Positions 1 through 7,502 are shown, counted from the first letter of the stretch. The stretch: DNA of 64,000 nucleotides from Pseudomonadota bacterium (GCA_023411815.1 JAEYOJ010000108.1:17217-81216), one strand, 5' to 3'. Notes: generated by a model not told the origin, from the letters alone. A program made the numbers and translations.

Positions 1-252
1 CTGGCCGTCCAGCCTGGTCAGCGGGGACAGCCGCTTGTCCGGGGCCGATACGGCCAGCTTGCCTCCACGGCAGGCGAGTATAAGGCGGAAATCCCACAGG
101 ATCAGGCTGTAGCGGCCCAGGCGGCCGTCCACCTCGGCGCTTTCGAGAAGAATTCCGGGCGAGTCGCCGACGAGCCCCAGGTAGAGGCTGATGGGCGTCT
201 GCACGTCGGCGGGCATCCAGCAGCCCGTCTGCCTCAGCGTGATAATCTGCAT
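1..252 (-). CDS. trpE: Anthranilate synthase component I, N-terminal part (cut by window edge)
   Basis: Only the first 84 codons are inside the window. The product would convert chorismate and glutamine-derived ammonia to anthranilate together with TrpG, the first committed step of tryptophan synthesis. The translation has the typical N-terminal TrpE pattern: TPISLYL, then the LLES motif that in known TrpE enzymes binds feedback-inhibiting Trp, then RLGRYSL and a CRGG strand. The start is ATG at 252, preceded by a GGAGAGG ribosome binding site. It lies downstream of tyrA on the same strand, separated by a strong intrinsic terminator that looks like an attenuator. The rest of a trp operon probably continues beyond position 1. 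Confidence 0.9.
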   Translation of the reverse strand, partial: MQIITLRQTGCWMPADVQTPISLYLGLVGDSPGILLESAEVDGRLGRYSLILWDFRLILACRGGKLAVSAPDKRLSPLTRLDGQ

Positions 253-283
253 GTGCCTCTCCTTCCGATTTATTGTATTTATT

Positions 284-324
284 AACGAAAAAGGCCGCGT
301 TCCTCGGGGAGGAACGCGGCCTTT
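284..324 (-). terminator. Intrinsic terminator between tyrA and trpE (trp attenuator terminator)
   Basis: Perfect 16-bp inverted repeat: arms 309-324 and 290-305 around a 3-base loop. On the minus strand it is followed at once by a run of five T. It sits after the tyrA stop and before the trpE ribosome binding site, so it can only act by stopping transcription into trpE. Because the downstream gene belongs to the same pathway, conditional termination is more likely than an operon end. Confidence 0.9.
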
Positions 325-388
325 GGATACACCAGTCGCCACAGAAGCTTTACGCCCCTCCCCGTTGCTTGTCGTCGCGCCACCACCA
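306..388 (-). promoter_or_regulatory. Candidate Trp-responsive attenuator using the 3' end of tyrA as leader peptide
   Basis: Three consecutive UGG codons (380-388) lie near the end of tyrA. Sixteen bases after them comes the segment GGGGAGGGGCG (353-363), which ends just before the UAA stop. This segment can form 11 contiguous pairs, two of them G-U, with bases 306-316, that is, the loop and 5' arm of the terminator. A ribosome stalled at the Trp codons would leave 353-363 free to make this antiterminator; a ribosome reaching the stop codon would cover it and let the terminator fold. This is the geometry of enteric trp attenuation, but with a full-length enzyme gene instead of a short leader peptide. 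The pairing is read from the sequence; the regulation is inferred. Confidence 0.7.
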
Positions 389-1126
389 CTGGGCCCTTTC
401 GGCCAATAGGGAAACATCGCCTCCTGCGGCGATGTTGAGGTGGGAACGGAACAGGCGCACGGCCTCCTGGGCGTAGGGGTTGGCCTCGAACAGGGCCTCG
501 AACAGCCCGGCGTCCTCGGTCAGCATCTTGCGGGCCGACTCCAGCCGCCGCCGGAATGACGGCGTGACGAAGCGCTCGATGTCAGGCAGGCCCGCGGTGG
601 CCGAGAGGTAGGCTGTGTTGGTCACGAAATTGAGTCCTTGGATGAAGGCCATGGCCCGGTCATGTTCCTGGGCCGTCGTTCGAAACGTACTGAACCCGAT
701 GCGCTTCAGCAAGACTTCCACCGCTTGCAGGGCCGCGTCGTCCCTGCCGGGGGTCACCGCCACGATCCGCTCGCTTTCGGGCGGCTGAGGTCCGAACAGC
801 GGGTGGGTGCCCACCACCGGGCCGTCCCAAGCCGCGAGCATGCTCTCCACCGGGCCGACCTTGACCGAGCACAGGTCGGCCAGGATATGCCCCCGGGCCA
901 GGTTCGGCTTCACCTGGCGCAGCACGTCGGTCATGGCCTGGATGGGCACGGCCAGCAGCACCAGTTCGGCAGATCGCACGGACTGCGCCAGGGCCGCATC
1001 TTCCAGGGGTTTGTCCAGTTGATGGACCGCCAGCCCCTGTTCCAGGCACAAATTTGTAAACAGCCGGCCCATCTGGCCTCGAGCGCCGATAACAGCCACG
1101 CTCTGGATGGCGCGCTCGCCGGTCAT
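350..1126 (-). CDS. tyrA: Prephenate dehydrogenase, Trp-Trp-Trp at C-terminus
   Basis: Oxidative decarboxylation of prephenate to 4-hydroxyphenylpyruvate, the tyrosine branch. The 258-residue product opens with a Rossmann NAD(P) motif, GARGQMG, right after the start, followed by the helical dimerisation region of this family. The ATG at 1126 is chosen over the ATG at 1156 because the latter lies inside aroA and has no ribosome binding site; 1126 is 2 bases past the aroA stop. Residues 247-249 are Trp-Trp-Trp, followed by the short polar tail RDDKQRGGA and UAA. That tail lies outside the conserved fold and appears to serve as a leader-peptide sensor for trpE. Fifth gene of the aromatic operon. 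Confidence 0.88.
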   Translation of the reverse strand: MTGERAIQSVAVIGARGQMGRLFTNLCLEQGLAVHQLDKPLEDAALAQSVRSAELVLLAVPIQAMTDVLRQVKPNLARGHILADLCSVKVGPVESMLAAWDGPVVGTHPLFGPQPPESERIVAVTPGRDDAALQAVEVLLKRIGFSTFRTTAQEHDRAMAFIQGLNFVTNTAYLSATAGLPDIERFVTPSFRRRLESARKMLTEDAGLFEALFEANPYAQEAVRLFRSHLNIAAGGDVSLLAERAQWWWRDDKQRGGA

Positions 1127-1128
1127 GC

Positions 1129-2451
1129 TCAAGCCCCCTGGCCGATCTTGGCCCATTCATCGAAGAAGCCCGGGAACGACTTGGCCACACAGCGCGGGTC
1201 GTCCAGGCGCACCTCCACCCCGCCCAGGCTTAGCAGCGTAAAGCTCATGGCCATGCGGTGGTCCGAGTGGGTGGCGAAGTCAACGCTCTTGCCTGACGGC
1301 AGCGCACCCGGCGCAATGTGCAGGCCGTCCGGCAGCACCTCCACCTGCGAGCCGACGGCGCGGATGGCCCCGGCCACGGCTTCCAGGCGGTCGGACTCCT
1401 TGATGCGCAGGTGGGCCACGTTGCGGATGGTCGTCTCGCCTTTGGCGAACAAGGCGACCATGGCCACCGTGGGCACCAGGTCCGGGCATTGGCCCATGTC
1501 AACGTCGATGCCGCGAAGCTCGCCGGGCGACACGCTGACCGCCCCGACGGAATCCCATATAACCGAAGCTCCGAAATTTTGCAAAATGCGTAAAATGGCC
1601 CGGTCGCCCTGCACCGAGTCGCGGCGCAGCCCGGTCATGGCCACGGGGCGGGCAATCGCGCCCGCGCCCAGAAAATAAGATGCGTTTGACCAGTCGCCCT
1701 CCACGGCATAATCGCGCGGCGTATAGCGCGAGGGCTGCACGTTGAAGCGCACCCTGCCCGGTTCGGCCGCGCGCACCTCGCGCCACGGCGTGGCCGCCCA
1801 CGCGCCGTCCTGGAGCGTTTCGACCGTGAAGGGAATGCCGAAGTCCTCCATGACCTGCAGGCTGAGCGCCACGTAGGGCCAGGACACGACCTTGGCTCCG
1901 GTAATGGACAGCTGCATGGGCCTGGCGGCCAGGGGCGCGGCCAGCAGAAGGCCCGAGAGGTACTGGCTGGATTCCTCCAGGGACACGGCCGCCGGTCCGC
2001 CGCGCAGGCCCTCGGTGCGCATGACGAAGGGCAGGTAGCCGACTTTTTCCAGCCATTGGAAGTCCACGCCCTGGGAGTGCAGCTCCGTGGTCAGCTCGGC
2101 CATGGGCCGCTGGTGCATGCGGCCCGCGCCGCGCACTTCGAAAGCTCCCCGGCCTGCGGCGGCGATGGCCGTGAGCAGGCGGCAGGTGGTGCCGGACTCG
2201 CCCACGTCCAGCAGCACGGGCTTATCCGCGTCGCCTTGCGGCCCGTCGGCCATGCCGCGTACGCGCACGTCGCCGCCGTCGCGCGTAAAAGTCGCGCCCA
2301 TGGCCTGCAGGCAGGGCAGGGTCGCGCCGGTTGTGTCGTTGCTGACCAGCACGCCCGTCAGCTCGGATTCGCCGGGAGCCAGGGCCGCGGCGATGAGCGC
2401 GCGGTGGGACACGGACTTGGAGGCCGGGGCGGAAATGGTTACGGGCTGCAT
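1129..2451 (-). CDS. aroA: 3-phosphoshikimate 1-carboxyvinyltransferase (EPSP synthase)
   Basis: Transfers the enolpyruvyl group of PEP to shikimate 3-phosphate. The 440-residue length is normal. Visible motifs are the N-terminal substrate loop SKSVSHRAL, the GESGTTCRLL segment (counterpart of the GNAGT loop) and the C-terminal RIKESDRL loop that contacts PEP. The frame is open much further upstream (to 2961), but conserved sequence starts at MQPVTISAP. The ATG at 2451 has GGGAG just before it and follows the pheA stop by 2 bases, so 2451 is the start. Coupled translation with pheA is likely. Confidence 0.94.
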   Translation of the reverse strand: MQPVTISAPASKSVSHRALIAAALAPGESELTGVLVSNDTTGATLPCLQAMGATFTRDGGDVRVRGMADGPQGDADKPVLLDVGESGTTCRLLTAIAAAGRGAFEVRGAGRMHQRPMAELTTELHSQGVDFQWLEKVGYLPFVMRTEGLRGGPAAVSLEESSQYLSGLLLAAPLAARPMQLSITGAKVVSWPYVALSLQVMEDFGIPFTVETLQDGAWAATPWREVRAAEPGRVRFNVQPSRYTPRDYAVEGDWSNASYFLGAGAIARPVAMTGLRRDSVQGDRAILRILQNFGASVIWDSVGAVSVSPGELRGIDVDMGQCPDLVPTVAMVALFAKGETTIRNVAHLRIKESDRLEAVAGAIRAVGSQVEVLPDGLHIAPGALPSGKSVDFATHSDHRMAMSFTLLSLGGVEVRLDDPRCVAKSFPGFFDEWAKIGQGA

Positions 2452-2453
2452 GG

Positions 2454-3701
2454 CTACTCCCTGTTCAGGTCGAGCTTGGGGCCGGACGGGTAGCTGCCGA
2501 GAAGGCGCAAGGTATGGCAGCGCTCGCGCAGCAGGGCCAGGGCCTTCTTGTTGTCCTCGGCGTACAGGTCGCACTCCAGGTCCGCGAAGAACACGTACTT
2601 CCACTTCTCGCTCTTGAGCGGCCGGGACTCCAGCTTGCTCATGTTGATGCCCGCCTCGGCCAGGGCGGCCAGCACGGCGGCCAATGCGCCGGGCTTGTCC
2701 GGCGTGGTGAACAGTATGGAGGTCTTGTCCGGCTGCCCGTCGGCCAGGCGCGAGGCGGCGATGATGCAGAAGCGCGTCCAGTTGTCCGGCGCGTCCTCTA
2801 TGCCCGAGGCGAGCACGGACAAGCCGTGCATCTCGGCCAGGCGGCTCTGGCCCACGGCGGCCGCGCCCGGCTTGTCCACCACGGTGCGCGCCGCGGCGGC
2901 CGTGCTCTCCAAGGGGATGAGCGCGGCGTTGGGCAGGTTGGCGTGCAGCCATTGGGCGCACTGGGCCAGGGGCTGCGGGTGCGAGTAGACCACGCTCACG
3001 TCATCCAGGCGCATGGCCTTGGACAGCAGGGAGTGGCGGATGCGGCAAAAAAGCTCGGCCTGGATGAACACGTCATAACGATGAAACAGATCCAGGCTCT
3101 GGCCCACGGAGCCTTCCAGGGAATTCTCCAGGGGGATGACGCCCAGTTCGGCCTCGCCGCGCGACACGGCGGCGAAGATGGCCTCGAAGTTGGCCTTGGG
3201 CAGGTACTCCACGCTGTGGCCCAGGTACTCCATGGCCGCCAGGTGCGAGAAGGTGCCCTCGGGTCCGAGGTAGACGATCTTCTGCGGCCGCTGCAGGGCC
3301 CGCGAGGAGGACATGATCTCGCGGTAGATGGCCTTCAGGTGCTCGTTGGGCAGGGGGCCGGGGTTGATGGCCGTGAGCCGGTCCAGCAGCTTCTTCTCGC
3401 GCGCGGGCTTGAAGACCGGGTCGCCCGAGCCGGCCTTGAGCCGCCCCACGCGCTTGCTGATCCTGGCCCGCTTGTTGAGCAGAGCCACGATCTCCTCGTC
3501 CACCCAGTCGATCTCGCGGCGCACGGCGGCCAGAAACTTGTGGTCCGCGTTCCGGCCCTGAGCCTGGGGCTGCTGTTCGGCGGGAACGGCGGTTTCGGCT
3601 TGCGCTTGGGCCTGCTCGTTCGCGGCGGGTTTGACGGATCTTCCGGCTTTGTCGGCCTTGGCGGACTTGGCTGGGATATCCGGAGTCTCGGGCATTTCCA
3701 T
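2454..3701 (-). CDS. pheA: Bifunctional chorismate mutase / prephenate dehydratase (P-protein)
   Basis: Converts chorismate to prephenate and then phenylpyruvate. About 50 residues of Ala/Gln/Pro-rich low-complexity sequence lead into an AroQ-type chorismate mutase helix domain (about 52-135, with RREIDWVDEEIVALLNKR). The dehydratase domain follows (about 140-325, with YLGPEGTFSH near its start), then a C-terminal ACT domain with the GAL and ESRP motifs that bind phenylalanine in characterised P-proteins. The 415-residue length exceeds usual P-proteins because of the N-terminal tail. The enzyme is therefore probably feedback-inhibited by Phe. Between DHQ synthase II and aroA in the operon. 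Confidence 0.93.
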   Translation of the reverse strand: MEMPETPDIPAKSAKADKAGRSVKPAANEQAQAQAETAVPAEQQPQAQGRNADHKFLAAVRREIDWVDEEIVALLNKRARISKRVGRLKAGSGDPVFKPAREKKLLDRLTAINPGPLPNEHLKAIYREIMSSSRALQRPQKIVYLGPEGTFSHLAAMEYLGHSVEYLPKANFEAIFAAVSRGEAELGVIPLENSLEGSVGQSLDLFHRYDVFIQAELFCRIRHSLLSKAMRLDDVSVVYSHPQPLAQCAQWLHANLPNAALIPLESTAAAARTVVDKPGAAAVGQSRLAEMHGLSVLASGIEDAPDNWTRFCIIAASRLADGQPDKTSILFTTPDKPGALAAVLAALAEAGINMSKLESRPLKSEKWKYVFFADLECDLYAEDNKKALALLRERCHTLRLLGSYPSGPKLDLNRE

Positions 3702-3714
3702 GGCTGGGCTTCCC

Positions 3715-4698
3715 CTAGGCTTCCTTGATGTCTTCCGTGATGCGCATGCCGAAATGGCGGCCGGCCGTGTCCAGGCGGGCCAGGATCTCGTCGCCCTCGC
3801 GCAGGCTGACCACGCTCACGGGCTCGCCGTTCGGCCGGGTCAGGCGGATGGTCTCGGCGTTCTGCAGGAACACGGCCCCTTCGCGGGTCCCCTCGGGAGT
3901 CTCCACCTTGGCCCGCACCAGCAGCATGGGCCGCACCTCGACCTTGACCCGTCCGATGGTGGCCAGGGAGGTCCGGCCGTCGTGGCCCACCACGAGCACC
4001 TCGTCGCCGGCGGACAGCTCCTGCAAATAGTTGGTGCGGTCGCCGGGCATGACCGCGTAGGCGTGCACTGCCCCGGCGTTGACCCGGAAGGGCCGCGCGG
4101 CCACGTACGGGTTGTTCTCGGTCTCGGCGTGCACCAGAAAGGTGAAGGCGCTCGAATTGCCCACGAGCATGCCCTGGCCCTTGCGCAGCATGGACAGCGT
4201 GTCCACGCACACGCGGTGGCCCAGTCCCACGGGGCGGACCTCCGTGACCACGGCCCGCGACAGCTCGTACACGCCCTGGGACAGCTTGACCTCGGCCACG
4301 ATGCTCTTCAGCTCGGCCGCGGCCTGGGGCAGCACCAGCAGCCAGTCCACGCCGCGCTCCAGGATGCCGGCGGCCAGGCGGGCCTGATCCAGGGAAGCCA
4401 CTTCCACGCCCAGGTTTTCGGCCTGGGCCAGGATGTTCTCCACCGGGATGATCTCCCAGCCGGCGCGCAGCACGACCTTGCCGCCGGAACGCAGGCAGGC
4501 CACGGCGTGCTCCTCGTCTGACTTGGACTCCAGGCAGACGGTGGTGAGCGAGCTGGCCGGCAGGACCTCGGTGCGCCCGAGCCGGCGCACGGACTCCACG
4601 CGCTCGTCCTCCACGATCAGGCCGTCCACGCCCGACTCCAGGGCCAGGGTGACGAGGTTCTTGTCGAAGGGCACTGCGTACAAATAGATCTTCTGCAT
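3715..4698 (-). CDS. 3-dehydroquinate synthase II (archaeal type)
   Basis: Member of the family first characterised in Methanocaldococcus (MJ1249). It oxidatively deaminates and cyclises the ADH synthase product to 3-dehydroquinate with NAD, replacing the AroB reaction. It is recognised by KIYLYAVPFDKNLVTLALESGVDG at the N-terminus, the VGLGHRVCVDTLSML and GMLVGNSSAFTFLVHAETE blocks, and PYVAARPFRVNAGAVHAY. The 327-residue product starts at ATG 4698, 5 bases past the preceding stop; longer readings to 4758 enter the upstream gene. No classical aroB or DAHP synthase is present here, so the two archaeal-type genes probably supply the whole operon. Confidence 0.92.
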   Translation of the reverse strand: MQKIYLYAVPFDKNLVTLALESGVDGLIVEDERVESVRRLGRTEVLPASSLTTVCLESKSDEEHAVACLRSGGKVVLRAGWEIIPVENILAQAENLGVEVASLDQARLAAGILERGVDWLLVLPQAAAELKSIVAEVKLSQGVYELSRAVVTEVRPVGLGHRVCVDTLSMLRKGQGMLVGNSSAFTFLVHAETENNPYVAARPFRVNAGAVHAYAVMPGDRTNYLQELSAGDEVLVVGHDGRTSLATIGRVKVEVRPMLLVRAKVETPEGTREGAVFLQNAETIRLTRPNGEPVSVVSLREGDEILARLDTAGRHFGMRITEDIKEA

Positions 4699-4703
4699 GG
4701 AGA

Positions 4704-5531
4704 TCAGCTCGCCTTTTGGGTGTTGTTCAGGAAATCCATGGCCTCGTCCACTTCCCAATCCTCGTGCACCACGCCCCTGAGCGCGGCCACCAGCCTGCGC
4801 GGGTCACTGGCCTGGAAGATGTTGCGCCCGATGGATAGGCCATGGCCTCCGGCCAGCACGGAATCGTGAACCATCTGGACGATGTCGCGCGTGTTGTCCA
4901 TCCTCTCGCCTCCGGCGATGACCACGGGCACGCAGCAGGCCTCGGTGACCTCGGCGAAGGAGTCGGGATTGCCTGTGTAGCAAACCTTGACCACGTCCGC
5001 GCCCAGCTCCACGCCCACGCGGGCGCAATGCTTCACGACATCCTTGTCATATTGGTTCGGGACCTTGGGGCCGCGGGCGTAGACCATGGCCAGCACCGGG
5101 ATGCCCCACTGGGCGGCGGTGGAGGTCACCTGGCCGAAATCGCACAGCATGCGCGCCTCGGTCTCATCGCCAAGGTTCACGTGCACGGACACGCAGTCCG
5201 CGCCGAGGCGGATAGCGTCTTCCACGGTGCCCACGAGGGTCTTTGCGTTGGGGAAGGGAGAGAGGCTGGTGGAGGCGGAGAGGTGTACGATGAGGCCGAT
5301 GTCCTTGCCTGATCCGCGATGGCCGCAGCGGATCAGGCCCTTATGCATGAGCACCGCGTTGGCCCCGCCCTCGACGATCTGGTTCACGGTTTCGCGCAGG
5401 TCCACCAGGCCGGCGATGGGGCCCACGGACACGCCGTGGTCCAGGGGCACGATGATCGTGTGCTCGGTATTGCGATCGAAAATGCGTTCGAGGCGGATGG
5501 CTTTTCCGATGTTGTTGCTGCTGGCTAGCAT
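4704..5531 (-). CDS. 2-amino-3,7-dideoxy-D-threo-hept-6-ulosonate synthase (ADH synthase, FBA-like aldolase)
   Basis: Class I aldolase of the DeoC/FbaB fold that in archaea condenses a 6-deoxy-5-ketofructose-phosphate-derived unit with aspartate semialdehyde (MJ0400 type). This is the first step of the alternative shikimate entry. The 275 residues carry [14 protein letters not shown] near the N-terminus, [10 protein letters not shown], and [13 protein letters not shown], whose Lys is the likely Schiff base. Start ATG 5531 has AAGGAG 6 bases upstream; a longer frame to 5558 lacks one. First structural gene of the operon, downstream of an aromatic-residue leader peptide and terminator. Confidence 0.9.
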   Translation of the reverse strand: MLASSNNIGKAIRLERIFDRNTEHTIIVPLDHGVSVGPIAGLVDLRETVNQIVEGGANAVLMHKGLIRCGHRGSGKDIGLIVHLSASTSLSPFPNAKTLVGTVEDAIRLGADCVSVHVNLGDETEARMLCDFGQVTSTAAQWGIPVLAMVYARGPKVPNQYDKDVVKHCARVGVELGADVVKVCYTGNPDSFAEVTEACCVPVVIAGGERMDNTRDIVQMVHDSVLAGGHGLSIGRNIFQASDPRRLVAALRGVVHEDWEVDEAMDFLNNTQKAS

Positions 5532-5574
5532 GTGCGGCTCCTTGCCCCGACCCGGCATCGCCCGCGCACCCCTG

Positions 5575-5614
5575 AAAACAAACAGGGGCCGCCGGCTTTC
5601 GCCTGCGGCCCCTG
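5575..5614 (-). terminator. Intrinsic terminator between aromatic leader peptide and ADH synthase gene
   Basis: On the minus strand, CAGGGGCCGC (5605-5614) pairs with GCGGCCCCTG (5583-5592) and a short inner GGC/GCC extension continues the stem. The hairpin is followed by TTTGTTTT (5575-5582). It lies between the stop of the leader ORF and the first enzyme gene, so it is best read as an attenuator. The 5' arm can alternatively form 11 pairs (three G-U) between 5601-5611 and 5669-5679, a segment that begins 8 bases after the aromatic codon run. Confidence 0.85.
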
Positions 5615-5639
5615 GGGATGTTCGGTGTTTTCTTCGCTT

Positions 5640-5753
5640 CTACTTGAGAACCAAACCGCTCCCGCTGCAGACCACAGGCTGCTCCCTAAACCAATAATAA
5701 TACCAAAAGCTAAAGGATAGGGTGGCGAAAGCCAGGGGCTGCACGGTCTTCAT
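5640..5753 (-). CDS. Aromatic leader peptide (Phe/Trp/Tyr-rich), attenuator of the aro-trp operon
   Basis: A 37-codon ORF too short for usual gene calling: ATG 5753 to TAG 5640. Residues 16-22 read FWYYYWF, with further Phe at 9 and 14, so 8 of the first 22 residues are aromatic. All three end products of the downstream operon are represented in one uninterrupted codon run (5688-5708). An intrinsic terminator follows 26 bases after the stop, then the ADH synthase gene. This is the expected build of a ribosome-mediated attenuator. The peptide is probably regulatory only. GGGAG lies 13 bases upstream of the ATG and 4 bases upstream of an in-frame TTG at 5762, so the exact start is uncertain. 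Confidence 0.85.
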   Translation of the reverse strand: MKTVQPLAFATLSFSFWYYYWFREQPVVCSGSGLVLK

Positions 5754-5760
5754 GCGAGGC

Positions 5761-5790
5761 AATATGCTCCCGCCCCTGACGTCATGTCAA
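5761..5790 (-). promoter_or_regulatory. Candidate sigma-70 promoter of the aromatic operon
   Basis: On the minus strand, TTGACA (5785-5790) is a perfect -35 box. Eighteen bases later CATATT (5761-5766) matches four of six -10 positions. Transcription would start near 5754, almost at the leader ATG, giving a nearly leaderless leader-peptide mRNA. The spacer contains the perfect palindrome TGACGTCA (5777-5784), a possible operator. Confidence 0.5.
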
Positions 5791-6016
5791 CGGTTTTCTT
5801 AGACACGAATGCGGCTGAGCGGATGTTGACATTTATGTTCAAACAATTTTGCACGCCAGCCCATGCTGACTTTAATTTCACAAATAGGTAATCTTAGACT
5901 GTATACGCGTTTTAAAAAGAGGAATTAATTACATTAATGTCTACTAAGTAGCGTACGAACCCTGAAGACCGCGTCCTTCTTCGCAATTAATAATTTATTT
6001 CAGTAAGTTATATACA

Positions 6017-6032
6017 TGGCCCGGCCTTTGCT
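6017..6032 (+). promoter_or_regulatory. Sigma-54 promoter of amt-glnK
   Basis: TGGCCCGGCCTTTGCT matches the RpoN consensus TGGCACGRNNNTTGCW at every informative position except one (A to C). The -24 GG is at 6018-6019 and the -12 GC at 6030-6031. Transcription would start near 6043, 50 bases before the amt ATG. Nitrogen control by an NtrC-type activator is the usual arrangement for amt-glnK. The roughly 225 bases between this site and the divergent aromatic promoter are AT-rich and may hold activator sites. Confidence 0.75.
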
Positions 6033-6092
6033 CAAGGCGGGATGTCGGGGGGAACGTTCTTTCGACACCCATTCCCTGTAAGGAGGTCGCAT

Positions 6093-7469
6093 ATGGGTTT
6101 CCTGTTCAATAACGGCAGAGGCATTGGCCGCACCGCCGTTGCGGCCGCAGCGCTCTCGGCGCTGCTTCTGGCGCCGGGGCTCGCCCTGGCGCAGGAGGAG
6201 GCGGTTGAGTATTTGACCCAGGGCAACGCCAACATCCTGTGGACGCTCATCGCCGCCATGCTTGTGATGCTCATGCAGGCCGGATTCGCCTGCGTCGAGA
6301 CCGGCTTCACCCGCGCCAAGAACGCGGGCAACATCTGCATGAAGAACGCCCTGGATTTCGGCGTGGGCCAGATCATCTTCTTCCTGTTCGGCTTCGCGCT
6401 CATGTTCGGCACCGACCTGGGCGGCTTCATCGGCACCGACCAGTTCGCCCTGAGCCTCGGCCCGGTCATCGGGCAGGACGGCTTCGACGGCTTCTACTAC
6501 ACCTTCTGGTTCTTCCAGTCCGTGTTCGCCGCCACCGCCGCGACCATCGTTTCCGGCGCCGTGGCCGAGCGCATGAAGTTCGGCTCCTACGTGATCATTT
6601 CCGTCGTCGTCACCGGCCTCATCTATCCCATCTCCGGCCACTGGGCCTGGGGCGGCCTGAACGGCGACGCATCGGCCGGCTGGCTTGAAGGCCTCGGCTT
6701 CATAGACTTCGCCGGCTCCACCGTGGTGCACTCCGTGGGCGGCTGGATCGGACTGGCGGGCGCCATGGTCCTCGGCCCCCGCGTGGGCAAGTACACCACC
6801 GACGGCAAGCCCAGGGCCATTCCGGGCCACAACATTCCGCTGGCCACGCTCGGCGTGTTCCTGCTCTGGTTCGGCTGGTTCGGCTTCAACCCCGGCTCCA
6901 CCACCACCGCCGACGACACCATCGGCCTGATCGCCGTGAACACCTCCCTGGCCGCCTGCGCCGGCGTGGTCGCGGCCATGATCACCTCCTGGATGCGCTT
7001 CGGCAAGCCCGACATCTCCATGAGCCTCAACGGCGCGTTGGCCGGCCTCGTGGCCATCACCGCGCCCTGCTTCACGGTCTCTCCCGTCAGCTCGATCGTC
7101 ATCGGCCTCGTGGCCGGCGCCCTGGTCGTTCTGTCCGTCGAGTTCCTGGATAAGGTGCTCAAGATCGACGACCCCGTGGGCGCGGTCTCCGTGCACGGCG
7201 TATGCGGAGCCTGGGGCACCGTCGCCGCCGGCCTGTTCTCCACGGACGTGGGCCTGTTCATGGGCGGCGGTTTCGGCCAGACCCTGGTGCAGCTCCTGGG
7301 CGTGGGCGTGGTCTTCGTGTGGGCCTTCGGCGCCGGTTTCATCCTCTTCAGCCTGGTCAAGGCCCTGGTCGGCGTGCGCGTGTCCAAGGAAGAGGAGGTC
7401 AGGGGCCTCGACATCGGCGAGCACGGCTCCGAGGCCTACAACGGCTTCCAGGTCTTCACCACCGAGTAG
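6093..7469 (+). CDS. amt: Ammonium transporter, Amt family
   Basis: Inner-membrane ammonium channel, 458 residues. A cleavable signal peptide ends at about residue 32 (ALA-QEE), then about 11 membrane segments follow. The two pore histidines are visible in STVVHSVGG and SVHGVCGAWG, and the FACVETGFTRAKN block of the first helices is typical. The start is ATG 6093, with a perfect AGGAGG 6 bases upstream; a longer frame from 6042 would begin at the predicted transcription start. glnK follows after 33 bases. The GlnK product normally plugs this channel when ammonium is high. Confidence 0.96.
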   Translation: MGFLFNNGRGIGRTAVAAAALSALLLAPGLALAQEEAVEYLTQGNANILWTLIAAMLVMLMQAGFACVETGFTRAKNAGNICMKNALDFGVGQIIFFLFGFALMFGTDLGGFIGTDQFALSLGPVIGQDGFDGFYYTFWFFQSVFAATAATIVSGAVAERMKFGSYVIISVVVTGLIYPISGHWAWGGLNGDASAGWLEGLGFIDFAGSTVVHSVGGWIGLAGAMVLGPRVGKYTTDGKPRAIPGHNIPLATLGVFLLWFGWFGFNPGSTTTADDTIGLIAVNTSLAACAGVVAAMITSWMRFGKPDISMSLNGALAGLVAITAPCFTVSPVSSIVIGLVAGALVVLSVEFLDKVLKIDDPVGAVSVHGVCGAWGTVAAGLFSTDVGLFMGGGFGQTLVQLLGVGVVFVWAFGAGFILFSLVKALVGVRVSKEEEVRGLDIGEHGSEAYNGFQVFTTE

Positions 7470-7502
7470 CGCCAGCCTGCAACGAGAACGCGAGGAAACA
7501 CA

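Noticed and set aside
1245..2961. Extension of the aroA frame upstream to 2961 as a longer fused enzyme
   Set aside because: Residues before 2451 lie inside pheA, are Arg/Gly-rich and match nothing; ATG 2451 has a good ribosome binding site.
6000..7424. Long open frame on the minus strand opposite amt (474 codons)
   Set aside because: It is a codon-bias shadow: rich in Ala, Gly, His and Glu without any family motif, while the plus strand encodes an intact Amt with signal peptide and ribosome binding site.
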